This document shows, in pieces, positions 27,128 to 36,370 of a DNA stretch of 64,000 bases (position 1 is its first letter; every line of letters begins with the position of its first letter). Made by a program: the position numbers and the translations under genes. The notes under the pieces are model-generated. The model was not told where the DNA came from. It did no database searches and saw only the letters and a list, made by a program, of their open reading frames with translations. Origin of the DNA: Pseudomonadota bacterium (GTDB lineage Bacteria > Pseudomonadota > Gammaproteobacteria > Burkholderiales > Rhodocyclaceae); assembly GCA_018241695.1 (NCBI GenBank), contig JAFEDH010000007.1, positions 52,906 to 116,905 of the forward strand, written 5' to 3'.

Positions 27128-28128
27128 GCGGGAGTTTCCTGTGATACAGCCTGCTCGTCTTCTTCCTGGAGGATGAATTGTTCGACTTTCAACGCGTATT
27201 GCCCGTTGTGCACGCCATAGCGGCATTTTAGGACGGGGATGCCTTCCGCGGTCGCCACGATACGATCGTTCATTTCAAGAGGAACGATATCACCTACCTG
27301 CATTGCCAGAATATCTCCCAGGCGGATCGTGCCGGTTCCGAGAGGGGCGTGGAGTTCGATTTCGGCGAGTTGCAACTGCTGTGTCAGCAGAGTGGCCCAG
27401 CGTTTATCCGATACGGGCTGTTCGCTGCGCGTGGTATCGCTGAGTACATCACGAATGGGCTCAATCATCGAATAGGGAAGACACAATTGCATTTCCACAG
27501 TATTGCCCGAGAGTTCCAGGGTGAACGTCATCGCAACAATGGTCTCCGATGGCGTTACGATCGCAGCAAACTGGGGATTCATTTCCGAACGGAGGTACTC
27601 GAATTTGACCGGATACGTCGGCCTCCAGGATTTTTCGTATTCCTCGAAAACGACCTTCAGCAATCCCTGGACGATGCGTTGCTCAGTCGTCGTGAAGTCA
27701 CGGCCCTCGGCCCGGGTATGGAAGCGTCCATCTCCGCCGAACAGGTTATCGACTACGAGAAACACCAGATTGGGATCAAGCACGATCAATCCGGTTCCCT
27801 GGAGCGGTTTGACCTGTATCAGATTCAGACTGGCAGGAACGGACAGGTTGCGGACAAACTCGCTGTATTGCTGGATCCGGACCGGCCCCAGGGAGATTTC
27901 CACGTTCCGTTGCATGTAGTTGAACAGTCCGGCGCGGAGGTTGCGTACAAATCGCTCATTGATGAGATCCAGGGAGGCCATCCGTCCACGGACAATGCGC
28001 TCCTGACGGCCGAGGTCATAGGATTGGACGCTTTCGGTATTGTTGTCACGAGGTATTTCGTCCGTATCGCTCGCGACCCCCTTGAGCAGGGCATCGACTT
28101 CTTCCTGGGAGAGAAAATCCTGGCTCAC
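27124..28128 (-). CDS. fliM: Flagellar switch protein FliM
   Basis: 334 aa. The N-terminal MSQDFLSQEEVDALLKGV is the CheY-P binding segment. The middle domain has GRQERIVRGRMASLDLINERFVRNLRAGLFNYMQRNVEISLGPVR and NLFGGDGRF; the C-terminal SpoA domain follows. FliM changes the rotor direction on binding CheY-P. It lies 5 nt after fliL and overlaps fliN. Confidence 0.96.
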   Translation of the reverse strand: MSQDFLSQEEVDALLKGVASDTDEIPRDNNTESVQSYDLGRQERIVRGRMASLDLINERFVRNLRAGLFNYMQRNVEISLGPVRIQQYSEFVRNLSVPASLNLIQVKPLQGTGLIVLDPNLVFLVVDNLFGGDGRFHTRAEGRDFTTTEQRIVQGLLKVVFEEYEKSWRPTYPVKFEYLRSEMNPQFAAIVTPSETIVAMTFTLELSGNTVEMQLCLPYSMIEPIRDVLSDTTRSEQPVSDKRWATLLTQQLQLAEIELHAPLGTGTIRLGDILAMQVGDIVPLEMNDRIVATAEGIPVLKCRYGVHNGQYALKVEQFILQEEDEQAVSQETPA

Positions 28129-28133
28129 TCTGG

Positions 28134-28667
28134 TTATTGGATAATGAAGCTGCTGAAAAGAACCGCAGATACAGGCCCCTTGTGCTTCTTCTTGCCGTTC
28201 CCTTTCCCTGGAGTGGGGCCAATGATGTCGTTCACCGTATCCATCATGTCCTGCGCCAGTTGGTCCTTGCCTTCAGCCGTAGCCAGCTGGGAGGGGCGGC
28301 GATTTGAAAGTAAGCGCAGGATGCTGTTACGGATCTCAGGCATGAATTGTTTCAGATAGTCGCCATCACTCGCTGCTCCGACCTTCAACTCCACTACTAC
28401 CTGCACATACTGGCCACTTTGCGGATTGGTGCTGTCTTCAGCCGCCAGATTGGTTGTGAATGTCTCCAGTTTCACATAGACGGGAGGAACCGCATGTTCT
28501 GCTTTTGTCTCCTGATGGGTGGCATCACCTTCGTCATCTTCCGCCGGCTTTTTCTTCAGCAGAAAAAAGGCGCCGGCGGCAACGATCACCAATACAACCA
28601 CCACACCGGCAATGATGAAAATCAGCAGTTTGCCTTTTTTCTTGGGGGGGGCGTCGTCGTCAGCCAT
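28134..28667 (-). CDS. fliL: Flagellar basal-body protein FliL
   Basis: 177 aa. After a lysine-rich cytoplasmic tail there is one membrane helix (LLIFIIAGVVVVLVIVAAGAFFLL, about 14-37). The periplasmic domain has VKLETFTTNLA, YVQVVVELKV and the conserved C-terminal region MPEIRNSILRLLSNRRPSQLATAEGKDQLA. FliL surrounds the stator and raises motor torque. It lies 32 nt after fliK. Confidence 0.94.
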   Translation of the reverse strand: MADDDAPPKKKGKLLIFIIAGVVVVLVIVAAGAFFLLKKKPAEDDEGDATHQETKAEHAVPPVYVKLETFTTNLAAEDSTNPQSGQYVQVVVELKVGAASDGDYLKQFMPEIRNSILRLLSNRRPSQLATAEGKDQLAQDMMDTVNDIIGPTPGKGNGKKKHKGPVSAVLFSSFIIQ

Positions 28668-28699
28668 GCAATACGCTCCAACTCAGTGTTAGGCCGGCC

Positions 28700-29839
28700 T
28701 CAGGCAAAGGTATCGATCAACCCCCGACCTGCCATTTGCCAGCGTGATATCCCGGAAATGCTTCCTGCCGGCACGGAGACCACATCGTGCCCGGAATTAT
28801 GCCGAACGAAGCCCGGATTATCGCCGGATTGTGACCCGTTTGAAGCGGATTCTTGTGACAGGCCTGTGCCGACATGGGCCTGCCCAAGATGGATACCTGC
28901 ACCCGCCAGACTTTCACGCAAACGGGGCAGGGCGGCTTCAAGCGCATCCCGTACCGCGGCATTGGCTGCGACGAAACTGGCAGAGGCCTGATCTCCGTTT
29001 ATCGACAGGGAAATTTCCACCCGCCCGAACTGTGGGGGAGTAAGGACGAGTTCAGCCCGGCTTTCCTGCTGCCGAACCATCCAGACCACCCGGTCACCAA
29101 CCTCCTGGTTCCACGCGGGTGTACCCAATGAGGCTCCTGTCTTTAGGCTGGGGATATGGGGGGTATCGCTCGGTCGCACCCCCTGTGCATGGAGCAAAAG
29201 GGCCGGAAAGGAGGTGACGGTATCGGGTTGTGAGGCAGCCGGTACATCGGTGGAAGATTTCGCAAGAACCGGTGTCAAGGCAAGCTTTTCAGTATCCTGG
29301 GGTTTTGTATCGAAAATTCTCCCCGTGTGATTGGCCGATATGCTTGGGTTCGAGCCATCCTTGAAGGGAGGGGAGCGTAGTGTCGGCGCTGGGGCTGCAT
29401 CCCCGGCCTGCAAGGCGGGAGTACCTCCCTGCGAAGGAGCATGGGCAACCATGCCCACGGCAAGAATGGCATTCCCGGTATTTTCAGAAGCTTGAGGAAG
29501 GGTGATTTCCGAGCTGTCTGGATTCTGTGAACGGGTGGTTCCCTGACGATCAGAATTGCTGCCCACAACGCCGTTCATGCTGCCTGCCAGGAGCGGAATC
29601 AGGGTCGCCAGCAGTCCCGCCCCGGTTTCTACGGAGCTTTGCGCGTCGGCGTCCCTGCCGGCAACTTCTGCCGAAGTTTGGGTAGTCGCCGGTACCCCGG
29701 CATTCATCTGCTGCCGCAGTACGCTGGCGAATGGTTGCGTACCTTGCCCTCCCTGCCCTCCCTGAAGGGGAGGCGACGGCAGCACCAGGGCGGAATTGGA
29801 ATTGATCGGTAGTGCGGGAACGATGGGGGATTCAGGCAT
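28700..29839 (-). CDS. fliK: Hook-length control protein FliK
   Basis: 379 aa from ATG 29839 (AAAGG upstream); a GTG directly before it is the alternative. The N-terminal two thirds are Pro/Ser/Thr/Gln-rich and low in complexity, the ruler part. The C-terminal Flg_hook domain (about 270-350) has VVWMVRQQESRAELVLTPPQFGRVEISLSINGDQASASFVAANAAVRDALEAALPRLRESLAGAGI. It ends LIDTFA, a tail shared with the 65-residue protein at 51320-51517. FliK measures the hook and triggers the FlhB switch. Confidence 0.9.
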   Translation of the reverse strand: MPESPIVPALPINSNSALVLPSPPLQGGQGGQGTQPFASVLRQQMNAGVPATTQTSAEVAGRDADAQSSVETGAGLLATLIPLLAGSMNGVVGSNSDRQGTTRSQNPDSSEITLPQASENTGNAILAVGMVAHAPSQGGTPALQAGDAAPAPTLRSPPFKDGSNPSISANHTGRIFDTKPQDTEKLALTPVLAKSSTDVPAASQPDTVTSFPALLLHAQGVRPSDTPHIPSLKTGASLGTPAWNQEVGDRVVWMVRQQESRAELVLTPPQFGRVEISLSINGDQASASFVAANAAVRDALEAALPRLRESLAGAGIHLGQAHVGTGLSQESASNGSQSGDNPGFVRHNSGHDVVSVPAGSISGISRWQMAGRGLIDTFA

Positions 29840-29875
29840 CACAAACCTTTGGGCGTGATCAGTACCCTGTCCCCC

Positions 29876-29891
29876 AGCAAAACTTATGCCA
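29876..29891 (-). promoter_or_regulatory. Sigma-54 promoter for fliK-L-M-N-O-P-Q-R
   Basis: On the minus strand TGGCATAAGTTTTGCT, a close fit to TGGCACG-N4-TTGCW with GG and GC 10 nt apart. The predicted start is near 29866, 27 nt before fliK. It lies in the 60-nt gap between fliJ and fliK, so fliF-J and fliK-R can be separate units. Confidence 0.82.
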
Positions 29892-29899
29892 TCAATCGT

Positions 29900-30343
29900 C
29901 TACTTATCGAATTTGTCGGTGTTCCGGGCCGCATGACCGTCCTGGATTTTCTGCTCCTGGCGCCGCTCTGCTTGCTGGCATTTGGTTTTGTGGTGGTCCG
30001 CGAGGGTGTCAAAAGCCCTGACCCGGCTACTGCGATCAAGCCATTCCTGTCGTCCGGTCGAGGTATGGAGGGATGCTTGCTCCATCAACCGGGATGCCTG
30101 CGCAATGGCATCGTCCAGTCGCAAAAGAAATGACTGGTAGTTGCGTAATTGTCCATAGTCCAGGCCATCACGGGCCGCTTCTTGGAAACGGGTCCGATAC
30201 TCTGACCGATATTGGACCAACATTTCCAGTCGCTGTTTTGCCTGCTGTTCTCCCGTTACCAGTTCACCCAGGCGACGGGTTGCCTCGTCGAGATGGTTTT
30301 GGGACAAGTCGAGCAGGATCTGCAAGGGAAATACCTGGCTCAT
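29900..30343 (-). CDS. fliJ: Flagellar export chaperone FliJ
   Basis: 147 aa, almost wholly helical, as in the coiled-coil FliJ family. It has PLQILLDLSQNHLDEATRRLGELVTGEQQAKQRLEMLVQYRSEYRTRF and then FLLRLDDAIAQASRLMEQA, with the basic QQAERRQEQKIQD near the end. FliJ binds FlhA and FliI and helps couple ATP hydrolysis to export. It lies 27 nt after fliI. Confidence 0.92.
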   Translation of the reverse strand: MSQVFPLQILLDLSQNHLDEATRRLGELVTGEQQAKQRLEMLVQYRSEYRTRFQEAARDGLDYGQLRNYQSFLLRLDDAIAQASRLMEQASLHTSTGRQEWLDRSSRVRAFDTLADHHKTKCQQAERRQEQKIQDGHAARNTDKFDK

Positions 30344-30370
30344 GATGAGGGGGTTCGTGCGTGAGGGCAG

Positions 30371-31759
30371 TTACGAGAATAGCGCTCGCAGAGCCTCCAG
30401 GCTAGCCGGATAGGAGGCGCGTTCATCAATGCCCTGCTGCAAAAAAGTTTCCAGATGCGGATAGAGGGTCACTGCCCGGTCCAGTTGGGGATCGGAACCC
30501 GCAACATAGGCGCCTACGGCAATCAGATCCCGGGCCCGCTGATAGCGGGAATAGAGTTGTTTGAAGTGGCGGACGTTGTTCAGATGGTCCGTATCGATCA
30601 GATTGGTCATCGCACGGGAAATGGATTGCTCGATGTCTATCGCAGGGTAGTGCCCAGCATCTGCCAGATGGCGACTGAGCACGATGTGGCCATCGAGAAT
30701 CGCCCGTGCCGAGTCTGCGATGGGATCCTGCGGGTCATCACCTTCGGTCAGGACCGTATAGAACGCGGTGATCGAACCACCTCCTTCCGGGCCGTTACCG
30801 GCACGCTCCACCAGTTGTGGCAGGCGGGCGAATACCGACGGAGGGTAGCCACGTGTGACCGGAGGTTCGCCAATGGCCAGGGCAATTTCCCGCTGGGCCA
30901 TGGCAAAGCGTGTCAAGGAATCCATGATCAGCAGTACGTGGCGTCCCTGGCTGCGGAAGTGTTCCGCTATTGCCGTAGCGTACGAAGCTCCCTGAAGACG
31001 CATCAGCGGGCTGACGTCGGCAGGTGCGGCGACCACTACCGAGCGGGCCAGTCCCTCCTGCCCCAGGTTCTGCTCGATGAATTCCTTGACTTCTCTACCT
31101 CGTTCACCGATCAGGCCGACCACGATTACTTCGGCTTCGGTGTAGCGAGCCATCATGCCTAGCAGTACGCTTTTGCCTACCCCCGAGCCGGCGAACAATC
31201 CGAGGCGTTGACCGCGGCCGACGGTGAGCAGACTGTTGAGGGCACGGATTCCCACGTCCATGGTGTGCCGGATAGGTGCCCGTTGCAGGGGGTTTAACGG
31301 ACGGCTGGCCAGGGGGCGTGATTCATGGGAATCCAGAGGGCCGAGGCTGTCCAGGGGGCGACCGTTGCCATCAACGATCCGCCCCAGCAATCGATTGCCG
31401 ACAGGAAGGTGCTTTGCTCGATCCTGAACCCGTCGCAAGGGCGGGATACGCTTATCTTCCCGCAGGGGAGAGATGGAATGCGCCATCGGAGTCACCAGAG
31501 CGCCAGGGGCCAGGCCATACACATCTTCGGTGGGCATCAGGAACAATCGTTCTCCATGAAATCCAACGACCTCGGCTTCCACACTTCCGATACCCGTGGC
31601 TTCGATGTTACAGCCGGAACCGAGGGGGAGATGCAATCCCGAGGCCTCCATCACCAGGCCATTGATACGGGTCAGACGACCTGCAACGAGATAGGGGCTG
31701 ACATGAGAGACTTGCTCCCGGCAGCGATTGAGGAGTTGATACAGGCGATCAGGATTCAC
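30371..31759 (-). CDS. fliI: Flagellar export ATPase FliI
   Basis: 462 aa from GTG 31759, which overlaps the fliH end by 11 nt and gives the usual N-terminal length; a TTG at 31786 is the alternative (471 aa). Walker A is [15 protein letters not shown]. It also has [17 protein letters not shown], the Walker B region [27 protein letters not shown], and [23 protein letters not shown]. FliI is the F1-beta-like hexameric ATPase that delivers substrates to the export gate with FliH and FliJ. Confidence 0.95.
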   Translation of the reverse strand: MNPDRLYQLLNRCREQVSHVSPYLVAGRLTRINGLVMEASGLHLPLGSGCNIEATGIGSVEAEVVGFHGERLFLMPTEDVYGLAPGALVTPMAHSISPLREDKRIPPLRRVQDRAKHLPVGNRLLGRIVDGNGRPLDSLGPLDSHESRPLASRPLNPLQRAPIRHTMDVGIRALNSLLTVGRGQRLGLFAGSGVGKSVLLGMMARYTEAEVIVVGLIGERGREVKEFIEQNLGQEGLARSVVVAAPADVSPLMRLQGASYATAIAEHFRSQGRHVLLIMDSLTRFAMAQREIALAIGEPPVTRGYPPSVFARLPQLVERAGNGPEGGGSITAFYTVLTEGDDPQDPIADSARAILDGHIVLSRHLADAGHYPAIDIEQSISRAMTNLIDTDHLNNVRHFKQLYSRYQRARDLIAVGAYVAGSDPQLDRAVTLYPHLETFLQQGIDERASYPASLEALRALFS

Positions 31760-32426
31760 TGGATGGTGTTGATGGAGAAGGCGCAATCCAGGGAATGCTG
31801 CTGTCCAGTGCCTGAACTATCCGCTGCCAGCGCTGGCCCAGCGTCGCATCGATATGAGTGCCGCCTGCTTCCACGACTACATCTCCCCGTTCGAGCTGGG
31901 GGGCTTCGTGGATGCGATGACCAGCATGAGTGATCTGGTCATCGAGACAGGCGCGAAGCAGGGCAGCATCCTCCGGGTGAAGGAAAATGCCGGCATGCTG
32001 CTGCGGTAGTTGTGCCAGGGCCTCCTTGACTACGGTGCGTATTGTTTCGGGGTGCACCGCTATGGACTGCCGGATTACATGTCGGGCAATTTCCAGCGCC
32101 AGTGCCACCAATTCGTCACCTACGGTCTCGTTCAGGGCATCAAGGGCCTGGTCCAGACGGGCCGACAGTTCCAGAAACCGTCCCGCGGCTTCCCGTCCCA
32201 TCGCTTCGGCTTCCTGCTGCCCAGCCTTGAAGCCGTCGGTATTTCCGGCTTCGAGGCCTTCCCGATATCCTGCTGCGTAGGCTTCCTGCCGGATGCGTCC
32301 GATTTCTTCGGCAGTGGGCAGTTGAGGAGGCAGTGGTATTTTGGTGAGTGGGGTTTTGGTGGACCTTTCCTCATCCAGTGCCCCGATCTCCCAACGCTCC
32401 CATGCGGTTTGCTTCTCACGACTCAT
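31749..32426 (-). CDS. fliH: Flagellar export regulator FliH
   Basis: 225 aa. The middle contains the Gly/Ala-spaced helix [29 protein letters not shown] (about 49-77), typical of FliH GxxxG repeats. The C-terminal V-ATPase E-like domain has [36 protein letters not shown]. It regulates FliI and links it to FliN. It lies 12 nt after fliG and overlaps fliI. Confidence 0.93.
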   Translation of the reverse strand: MSREKQTAWERWEIGALDEERSTKTPLTKIPLPPQLPTAEEIGRIRQEAYAAGYREGLEAGNTDGFKAGQQEAEAMGREAAGRFLELSARLDQALDALNETVGDELVALALEIARHVIRQSIAVHPETIRTVVKEALAQLPQQHAGIFLHPEDAALLRACLDDQITHAGHRIHEAPQLERGDVVVEAGGTHIDATLGQRWQRIVQALDSSIPWIAPSPSTPSSES

Positions 32427-32438
32427 GGCATTCCGGGC

Positions 32439-33446
32439 TCAAACGAACTGGTCATCACCACCACCTCCTCCCAACTGGATCTGACCTTCGTCAGCCAGAC
32501 GGCGGGCGATCTTGAGAATCTCCTTCTGTTCGGACTCAACTTCGGACAGTCGGACGGGGCCCTTTGATTCGAGATCCTCGCGCAACATTTCGGCGGCCCG
32601 CTGGGACATGTTCTTGAAGATTTTTTCGCGCAATTCGGGTGATGCGCCCTTGAGGGCGACAATCAGGGAGTCGGATTGCACTTCTCGCAGCAGGAGCTGG
32701 ATTCCCCGGTCATCGACATCCAGCAGATTCTCGAAGATGAACATTTCGTCAAGAATCTTCTGTGCAAGTTCCGGATCGTACTCCCGCACATTATCCACAA
32801 TCGTGGTTTCCGTCTGCTGGCCCACGAAGTTGAGAATCTCCGCCACATGGCGCACACCTCCCATGGCCGATTTCTGGTTTTGGGTAGCGGATCCGGTCAG
32901 GATGCGGTTCAGTGCGCCGTTGAGTTCCTGCATGGCAATGGGCTGCACACCATCCAGGATGGCGATGCGCAGCACGACATCATTGCGCAGACGATCATCG
33001 AACAGCTTGAGGATGCCTCCCGCCTGATCGTAGTCCAGGTGCGCCAGGATGGTCGCGATGACCTGTGGATGCTCGTTTCGGATCAGATTGGCAACGGTAC
33101 CGGCCTCCATCCACTTGAGGTTTTCGACGCCAGTCGAATCTCCTCCCTGGAGAATTCGGGATAGGAGACTGGCTGCCTTGTCATCTCCCAGAGCCTTGGT
33201 CAGCATGGCTCGGATCACGTCATCATTTACCGCCATGCCGGCATGCCTGGTTGACTCTGAATTGAGCTCGTCCACCACGGCTTCGATCCGTTCGAGCGGT
33301 ACCTGTTTCAGTGCTGCCATGGCGTGGCTGATTTTCTTTACTTCCTTCGGAGTCAGGTTGCGCAAAACCTCCGCTGCCTCATCCTCGCCGAGAGAAAGCA
33401 GCAGGATCGCACTTTTTTCCACGCCCTCATCGGGACTCGTTGCCAC
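32439..33446 (-). CDS. fliG: Flagellar rotor/switch protein FliG
   Basis: 335 aa with a GTG start overlapping the fliF end by 20 nt. VEKSAILLLSLGEDEAAEVLRNLTPKEVKKI begins the N domain. The middle domain has EHPQVIATILAHLDYDQAGGILKLFDDRLRNDVVLRIA. The C-terminal torque helix region includes RGIQLLLREVQSDSLIVALKGASPELREKIFKNMSQRAAEMLREDL. It interacts with MotA/MotC to generate torque. It ends in a Gly/Asp tail. Confidence 0.96.
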   Translation of the reverse strand: MATSPDEGVEKSAILLLSLGEDEAAEVLRNLTPKEVKKISHAMAALKQVPLERIEAVVDELNSESTRHAGMAVNDDVIRAMLTKALGDDKAASLLSRILQGGDSTGVENLKWMEAGTVANLIRNEHPQVIATILAHLDYDQAGGILKLFDDRLRNDVVLRIAILDGVQPIAMQELNGALNRILTGSATQNQKSAMGGVRHVAEILNFVGQQTETTIVDNVREYDPELAQKILDEMFIFENLLDVDDRGIQLLLREVQSDSLIVALKGASPELREKIFKNMSQRAAEMLREDLESKGPVRLSEVESEQKEILKIARRLADEGQIQLGGGGGDDQFV

Positions 33447-35058
33447 CCACCCACTCCTTGATCACATTGGCTACCGCTTGTGGATTTTCCTTTGCCAGCG
33501 CGCGTGCATGGCTGATCTTGGCATCGAAAGAAGCAGTTCCATGGGAACCCGTCATGGTGTCAAGTGCCATTTCTTCTTTTGAAGAGTGCCTGGGCAGCTC
33601 GGCGAGTTTCCTGAACAGGGGGCGTAACAGCCGGGTCCAGACCAGATAGGCAACGATCAGTGCCGCGATATACCGTCCGGCATCCCGCGCCGTTCCGAGA
33701 AGCCAGGGGTCTTGCCAGAAGGGCATCTGTGGCAGTTCGTCCTTGGTGGCTGTAAAGGCGGCATTGGCCACGTTGATCGAGTCGCCACGTGTCTTGTCAT
33801 AACCGACCGCCTCTTTGATCAGATCATTGAACTGCTGCATTTCGTTCGCTGAAAGCGGTACGGGTTTGGGCTTGCCGGGTTCCTGCTTCTGGTTGATTAC
33901 AACAGCGACCGAGAGGCGGCGCAGGCTGCCCGGTACTGTTCTGGTGTGCTTGATGGTCTTGTCGACTTCATAGTTTGTGGTGGCGTTCCGGGTGTAGTTC
34001 TGCGGGGTGGCTGCCGGAGAAGTGGCCGTGTTGGCCAGGGCACCGGGAGCTCCCGTTCCCGGTGCGGGGGTGACAATGGGTGCCGTGGCCGGCGCCGGTG
34101 GCTGGTTGGAAAGTGCGCCCGGCACGCCCATGGCCGGAGGCAGTACGGAGCCGGATTCATTGGTCTGCTGGCTGCGGATGGCAGTATCGGGGCTAGGATT
34201 GGGGCGATAGGTTTCCGCCACCTGATCGGATTGTGAAAAATCCACGTCGGCCGCCACCTGCGCCTTGAAGTTGCCTCTGCCCACCACGGGCGTGAGGATG
34301 GCCTCGATGCGCTTGATGTAACCAGATTCCAGTTCCCGCACGAACTTGATTTGGGATGAATCAAGCCCCGACTGTTGCCCAGCAGGAGATTGAGAAAGCA
34401 GATTGCCATCCTGATCCACCACGCTGACGTTGACCGGATTCAGATCCGGAACGCTGGAGGATACGAGATGCACCACGCCGGCCAGCTGGGTGCCATCCAG
34501 GGTCCGCCCCGGTTGCAGATTCAGCAACACGGAGGCGGATGGTTTTTGTTCGTCGCGCAGAAATGCGGACTGTTTGGGAATCGCGAGGTGAACCCTGGCT
34601 CCCCGGACGGCTGAAATGGTAGAGATCGTGCGTGCAAGCTCGCCTTCCAGGGCACGCTGGTAGTTCACCTGTTCCTGAAACTGGCTGGCACCGAGTTTCT
34701 GATTTTCCATCACCTCGAATCCGACCAGGCCTCCTTTGGGCAGGCCCTGGGCAGCGAGGCGCAGGCGAATTTCGTGTACCTGTGTGGCCGGAATCTGGAT
34801 GGCACCTCCGCCATCGGTAATCCGATAGGGGATGTTTTGCTGCTGCAAGATCGTGACGATCTGGCCGCCGTCCTGTTCGGAGAGATTGGCGAAAAGGGTG
34901 GCGTAATCGGGCTGCCGGGCCCACAGCCAGGTACCTACAACCACCGCCACCGCAACTGCAACGCCAATCATGCCGGCAAGTTTGACGCGAGTCGGTAACT
35001 GGTTGAAATCCCTGACCGAGAATGGAAATCGGGTTGTGGATGCTGCGGCGTCAGCCAT
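33427..35058 (-). CDS. fliF: Flagellar MS-ring protein FliF
   Basis: 543 aa with two membrane helices (about 26-47 and 460-480). The ring-building motifs include WARQPDYATLFANLSEQDGG, the segment PKGGLVGFEVMENQKLGASQFQEQVNYQRALEGELARTI, and SVVDQDGNLLS. The Pro/Ala/Thr-rich loop at about 290-345 is the variable periplasmic insertion. The cytoplasmic tail binds FliG. FliF is the first ring built. It is the first gene of the fliFGHIJ unit and diverges from fleS. Confidence 0.96.
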   Translation of the reverse strand: MADAAASTTRFPFSVRDFNQLPTRVKLAGMIGVAVAVAVVVGTWLWARQPDYATLFANLSEQDGGQIVTILQQQNIPYRITDGGGAIQIPATQVHEIRLRLAAQGLPKGGLVGFEVMENQKLGASQFQEQVNYQRALEGELARTISTISAVRGARVHLAIPKQSAFLRDEQKPSASVLLNLQPGRTLDGTQLAGVVHLVSSSVPDLNPVNVSVVDQDGNLLSQSPAGQQSGLDSSQIKFVRELESGYIKRIEAILTPVVGRGNFKAQVAADVDFSQSDQVAETYRPNPSPDTAIRSQQTNESGSVLPPAMGVPGALSNQPPAPATAPIVTPAPGTGAPGALANTATSPAATPQNYTRNATTNYEVDKTIKHTRTVPGSLRRLSVAVVINQKQEPGKPKPVPLSANEMQQFNDLIKEAVGYDKTRGDSINVANAAFTATKDELPQMPFWQDPWLLGTARDAGRYIAALIVAYLVWTRLLRPLFRKLAELPRHSSKEEMALDTMTGSHGTASFDAKISHARALAKENPQAVANVIKEWVGGNESR

Positions 35059-35085
35059 GGTTTTCGTTTGTGATCCGTATGATTT

Positions 35086-35101
35086 TGCGGCAATTTTGCC
35101 C
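35086..35101 (-). promoter_or_regulatory. Possible sigma-54 promoter for fliF overlapping a regulator half-palindrome
   Basis: On the minus strand GGGCAAAATTGCCGCA has GG and GC 10 nt apart, with start predicted near 35075, 17 nt before fliF. The -24 box fits better than the -12 box (CCGCA instead of TTGCA). The plus-strand sequence CGGCAATTTTGCCC (35088-35101) inside it resembles the CGGCAA/TTGCCG motif with a 2-nt spacer, so a regulator could compete with polymerase here. Confidence 0.45.
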
Positions 35102-35147
35102 CGTGCCGATTGTGTGGCCGCGAAGCAAGTCCGGTTCCTGCAATTAG

Positions 35148-35162
35148 CGGCAGTTCTTGCCG
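35148..35162. promoter_or_regulatory. Near-copy of the flagellar palindrome between fliF and fleS
   Basis: CGGCAGTTCTTGCCG differs by one base from the CGGCAA-N3-TTGCCG motif. It lies about 73 nt upstream of the predicted fliF transcription start and 60 nt before fleS, so it could serve either gene. Confidence 0.5.
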
Positions 35163-35221
35163 CCTATTTGAAGGGGGTTGGCGTTGTCCCCATAGGGGGA
35201 ATCTGCCAATATCAGGCACTC

Positions 35222-36370
35222 ATGAAAACGACAGTACAAACCGTGGAGCCGATAACCGCCGAAATCCGCTCCGGCGGGGAAGCGGCGCGCCTGGCCGAGG
35301 CATTCCAGCGCTTCAATCAGGTGTCGACCGAGCTTTCGGCAGCTTATGCCCGACTTCAGGTGCAGGTTGTACAACTGACCGAGCGCATGACGTTGTTGCA
35401 GGATGCGCTCCCCGCGGGTGTCGTGGTGCTCGACGGTGGCGACCGGATCGTCGAGGTCAATGCTGCTGCCGAAGCGATGCTGGTGTCAGGATTGGTCGGG
35501 CGTTCCTGGGCCGAGGTGGAGCCCGCCCTGCTTCAGGCTTCCGAGCTGCAGGGGGAATTTCACTATGGCGCCGGATTCGGGCGACGATTGGTGTTGACCG
35601 CGAGCGCCATCGATTCGGGAGGCGGCCGTATTTTATTGCTCCATGATGTGACCGAGAATCACCGGCTCAAGGCTCAGGCCGAGCGACATGAGCGACTGGC
35701 GGCCATGGGCGAGTTATCCGCGCAGCTCGCCCATCAGCTGCGTACCCCGCTTTCCGCAGCGTTGTTGTATGCCGGCAACCTTGAAAATCCCGATCTGCCT
35801 CAGCCCCAGCGACAGATGATTGTGGTCAAAACGGTGGACCGGTTGAAATACCTGGAGCGGTTGATCCAGGATATGTTGATGTTCGCTCGGGGGGAGGCCC
35901 TGGGCCGTGAAACCATCGATGTCAACGATCTGATTCAGGATGTGATCCAGATTATCGAGCCCTTGGCCCGGCGAAATGGTGTCCACCTGGATATACGGGG
36001 ATCTGCGCAATCCGTGGTTTTGCATGGCAATCGCAAGGCGCTGTCTGGCGCATTGGCCAATCTCGTGGACAATGCGCTCCATGCAGTCGGTTCAGACGGA
36101 AAGATCGAGATCAGGACGACCAGCGATTCCCACCATGTGATGTTTCATATCCGGGATAACGGGTGGGGCATGGATGCGACCGTGGCATCGCGTCTTTTCG
36201 AGCCGTTTTTCACGACCCGCCCAGAAGGAACCGGGCTGGGGCTTGCCATCGCACGGGGCGTGGCACGTGCGCACGGTGGCAGTATCGATGTGAGCTCAAC
36301 TCCTGGAGCTGGGACAGAGTTCATTTTCTCGGTGGCCCTCCGGGACCACCCGTTACCGGAAAACCCATGA
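35222..36370 (+). CDS. fleS: Flagellar sensor histidine kinase FleS (FlrB)
   Basis: 382 aa from ATG 35222; the longer open frame upstream runs into the divergent fliF and its promoter. A PAS-like domain (about 60-120) has LPAGVVVLDGGDRIVEVNAAAEAML. The HisKA box MGELSAQLAHQLRTPLSAAL places the phosphorylated histidine at 171. The ATP domain has NALANLVDNALHAVG-type N, DNGWGMD and GTGLGLAIARG boxes. There is no membrane segment, so it senses an internal cue, presumably basal-body assembly. It phosphorylates FleR. Its stop overlaps the fleR start (ATGA). Confidence 0.93.
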   Translation: MKTTVQTVEPITAEIRSGGEAARLAEAFQRFNQVSTELSAAYARLQVQVVQLTERMTLLQDALPAGVVVLDGGDRIVEVNAAAEAMLVSGLVGRSWAEVEPALLQASELQGEFHYGAGFGRRLVLTASAIDSGGGRILLLHDVTENHRLKAQAERHERLAAMGELSAQLAHQLRTPLSAALLYAGNLENPDLPQPQRQMIVVKTVDRLKYLERLIQDMLMFARGEALGRETIDVNDLIQDVIQIIEPLARRNGVHLDIRGSAQSVVLHGNRKALSGALANLVDNALHAVGSDGKIEIRTTSDSHHVMFHIRDNGWGMDATVASRLFEPFFTTRPEGTGLGLAIARGVARAHGGSIDVSSTPGAGTEFIFSVALRDHPLPENP

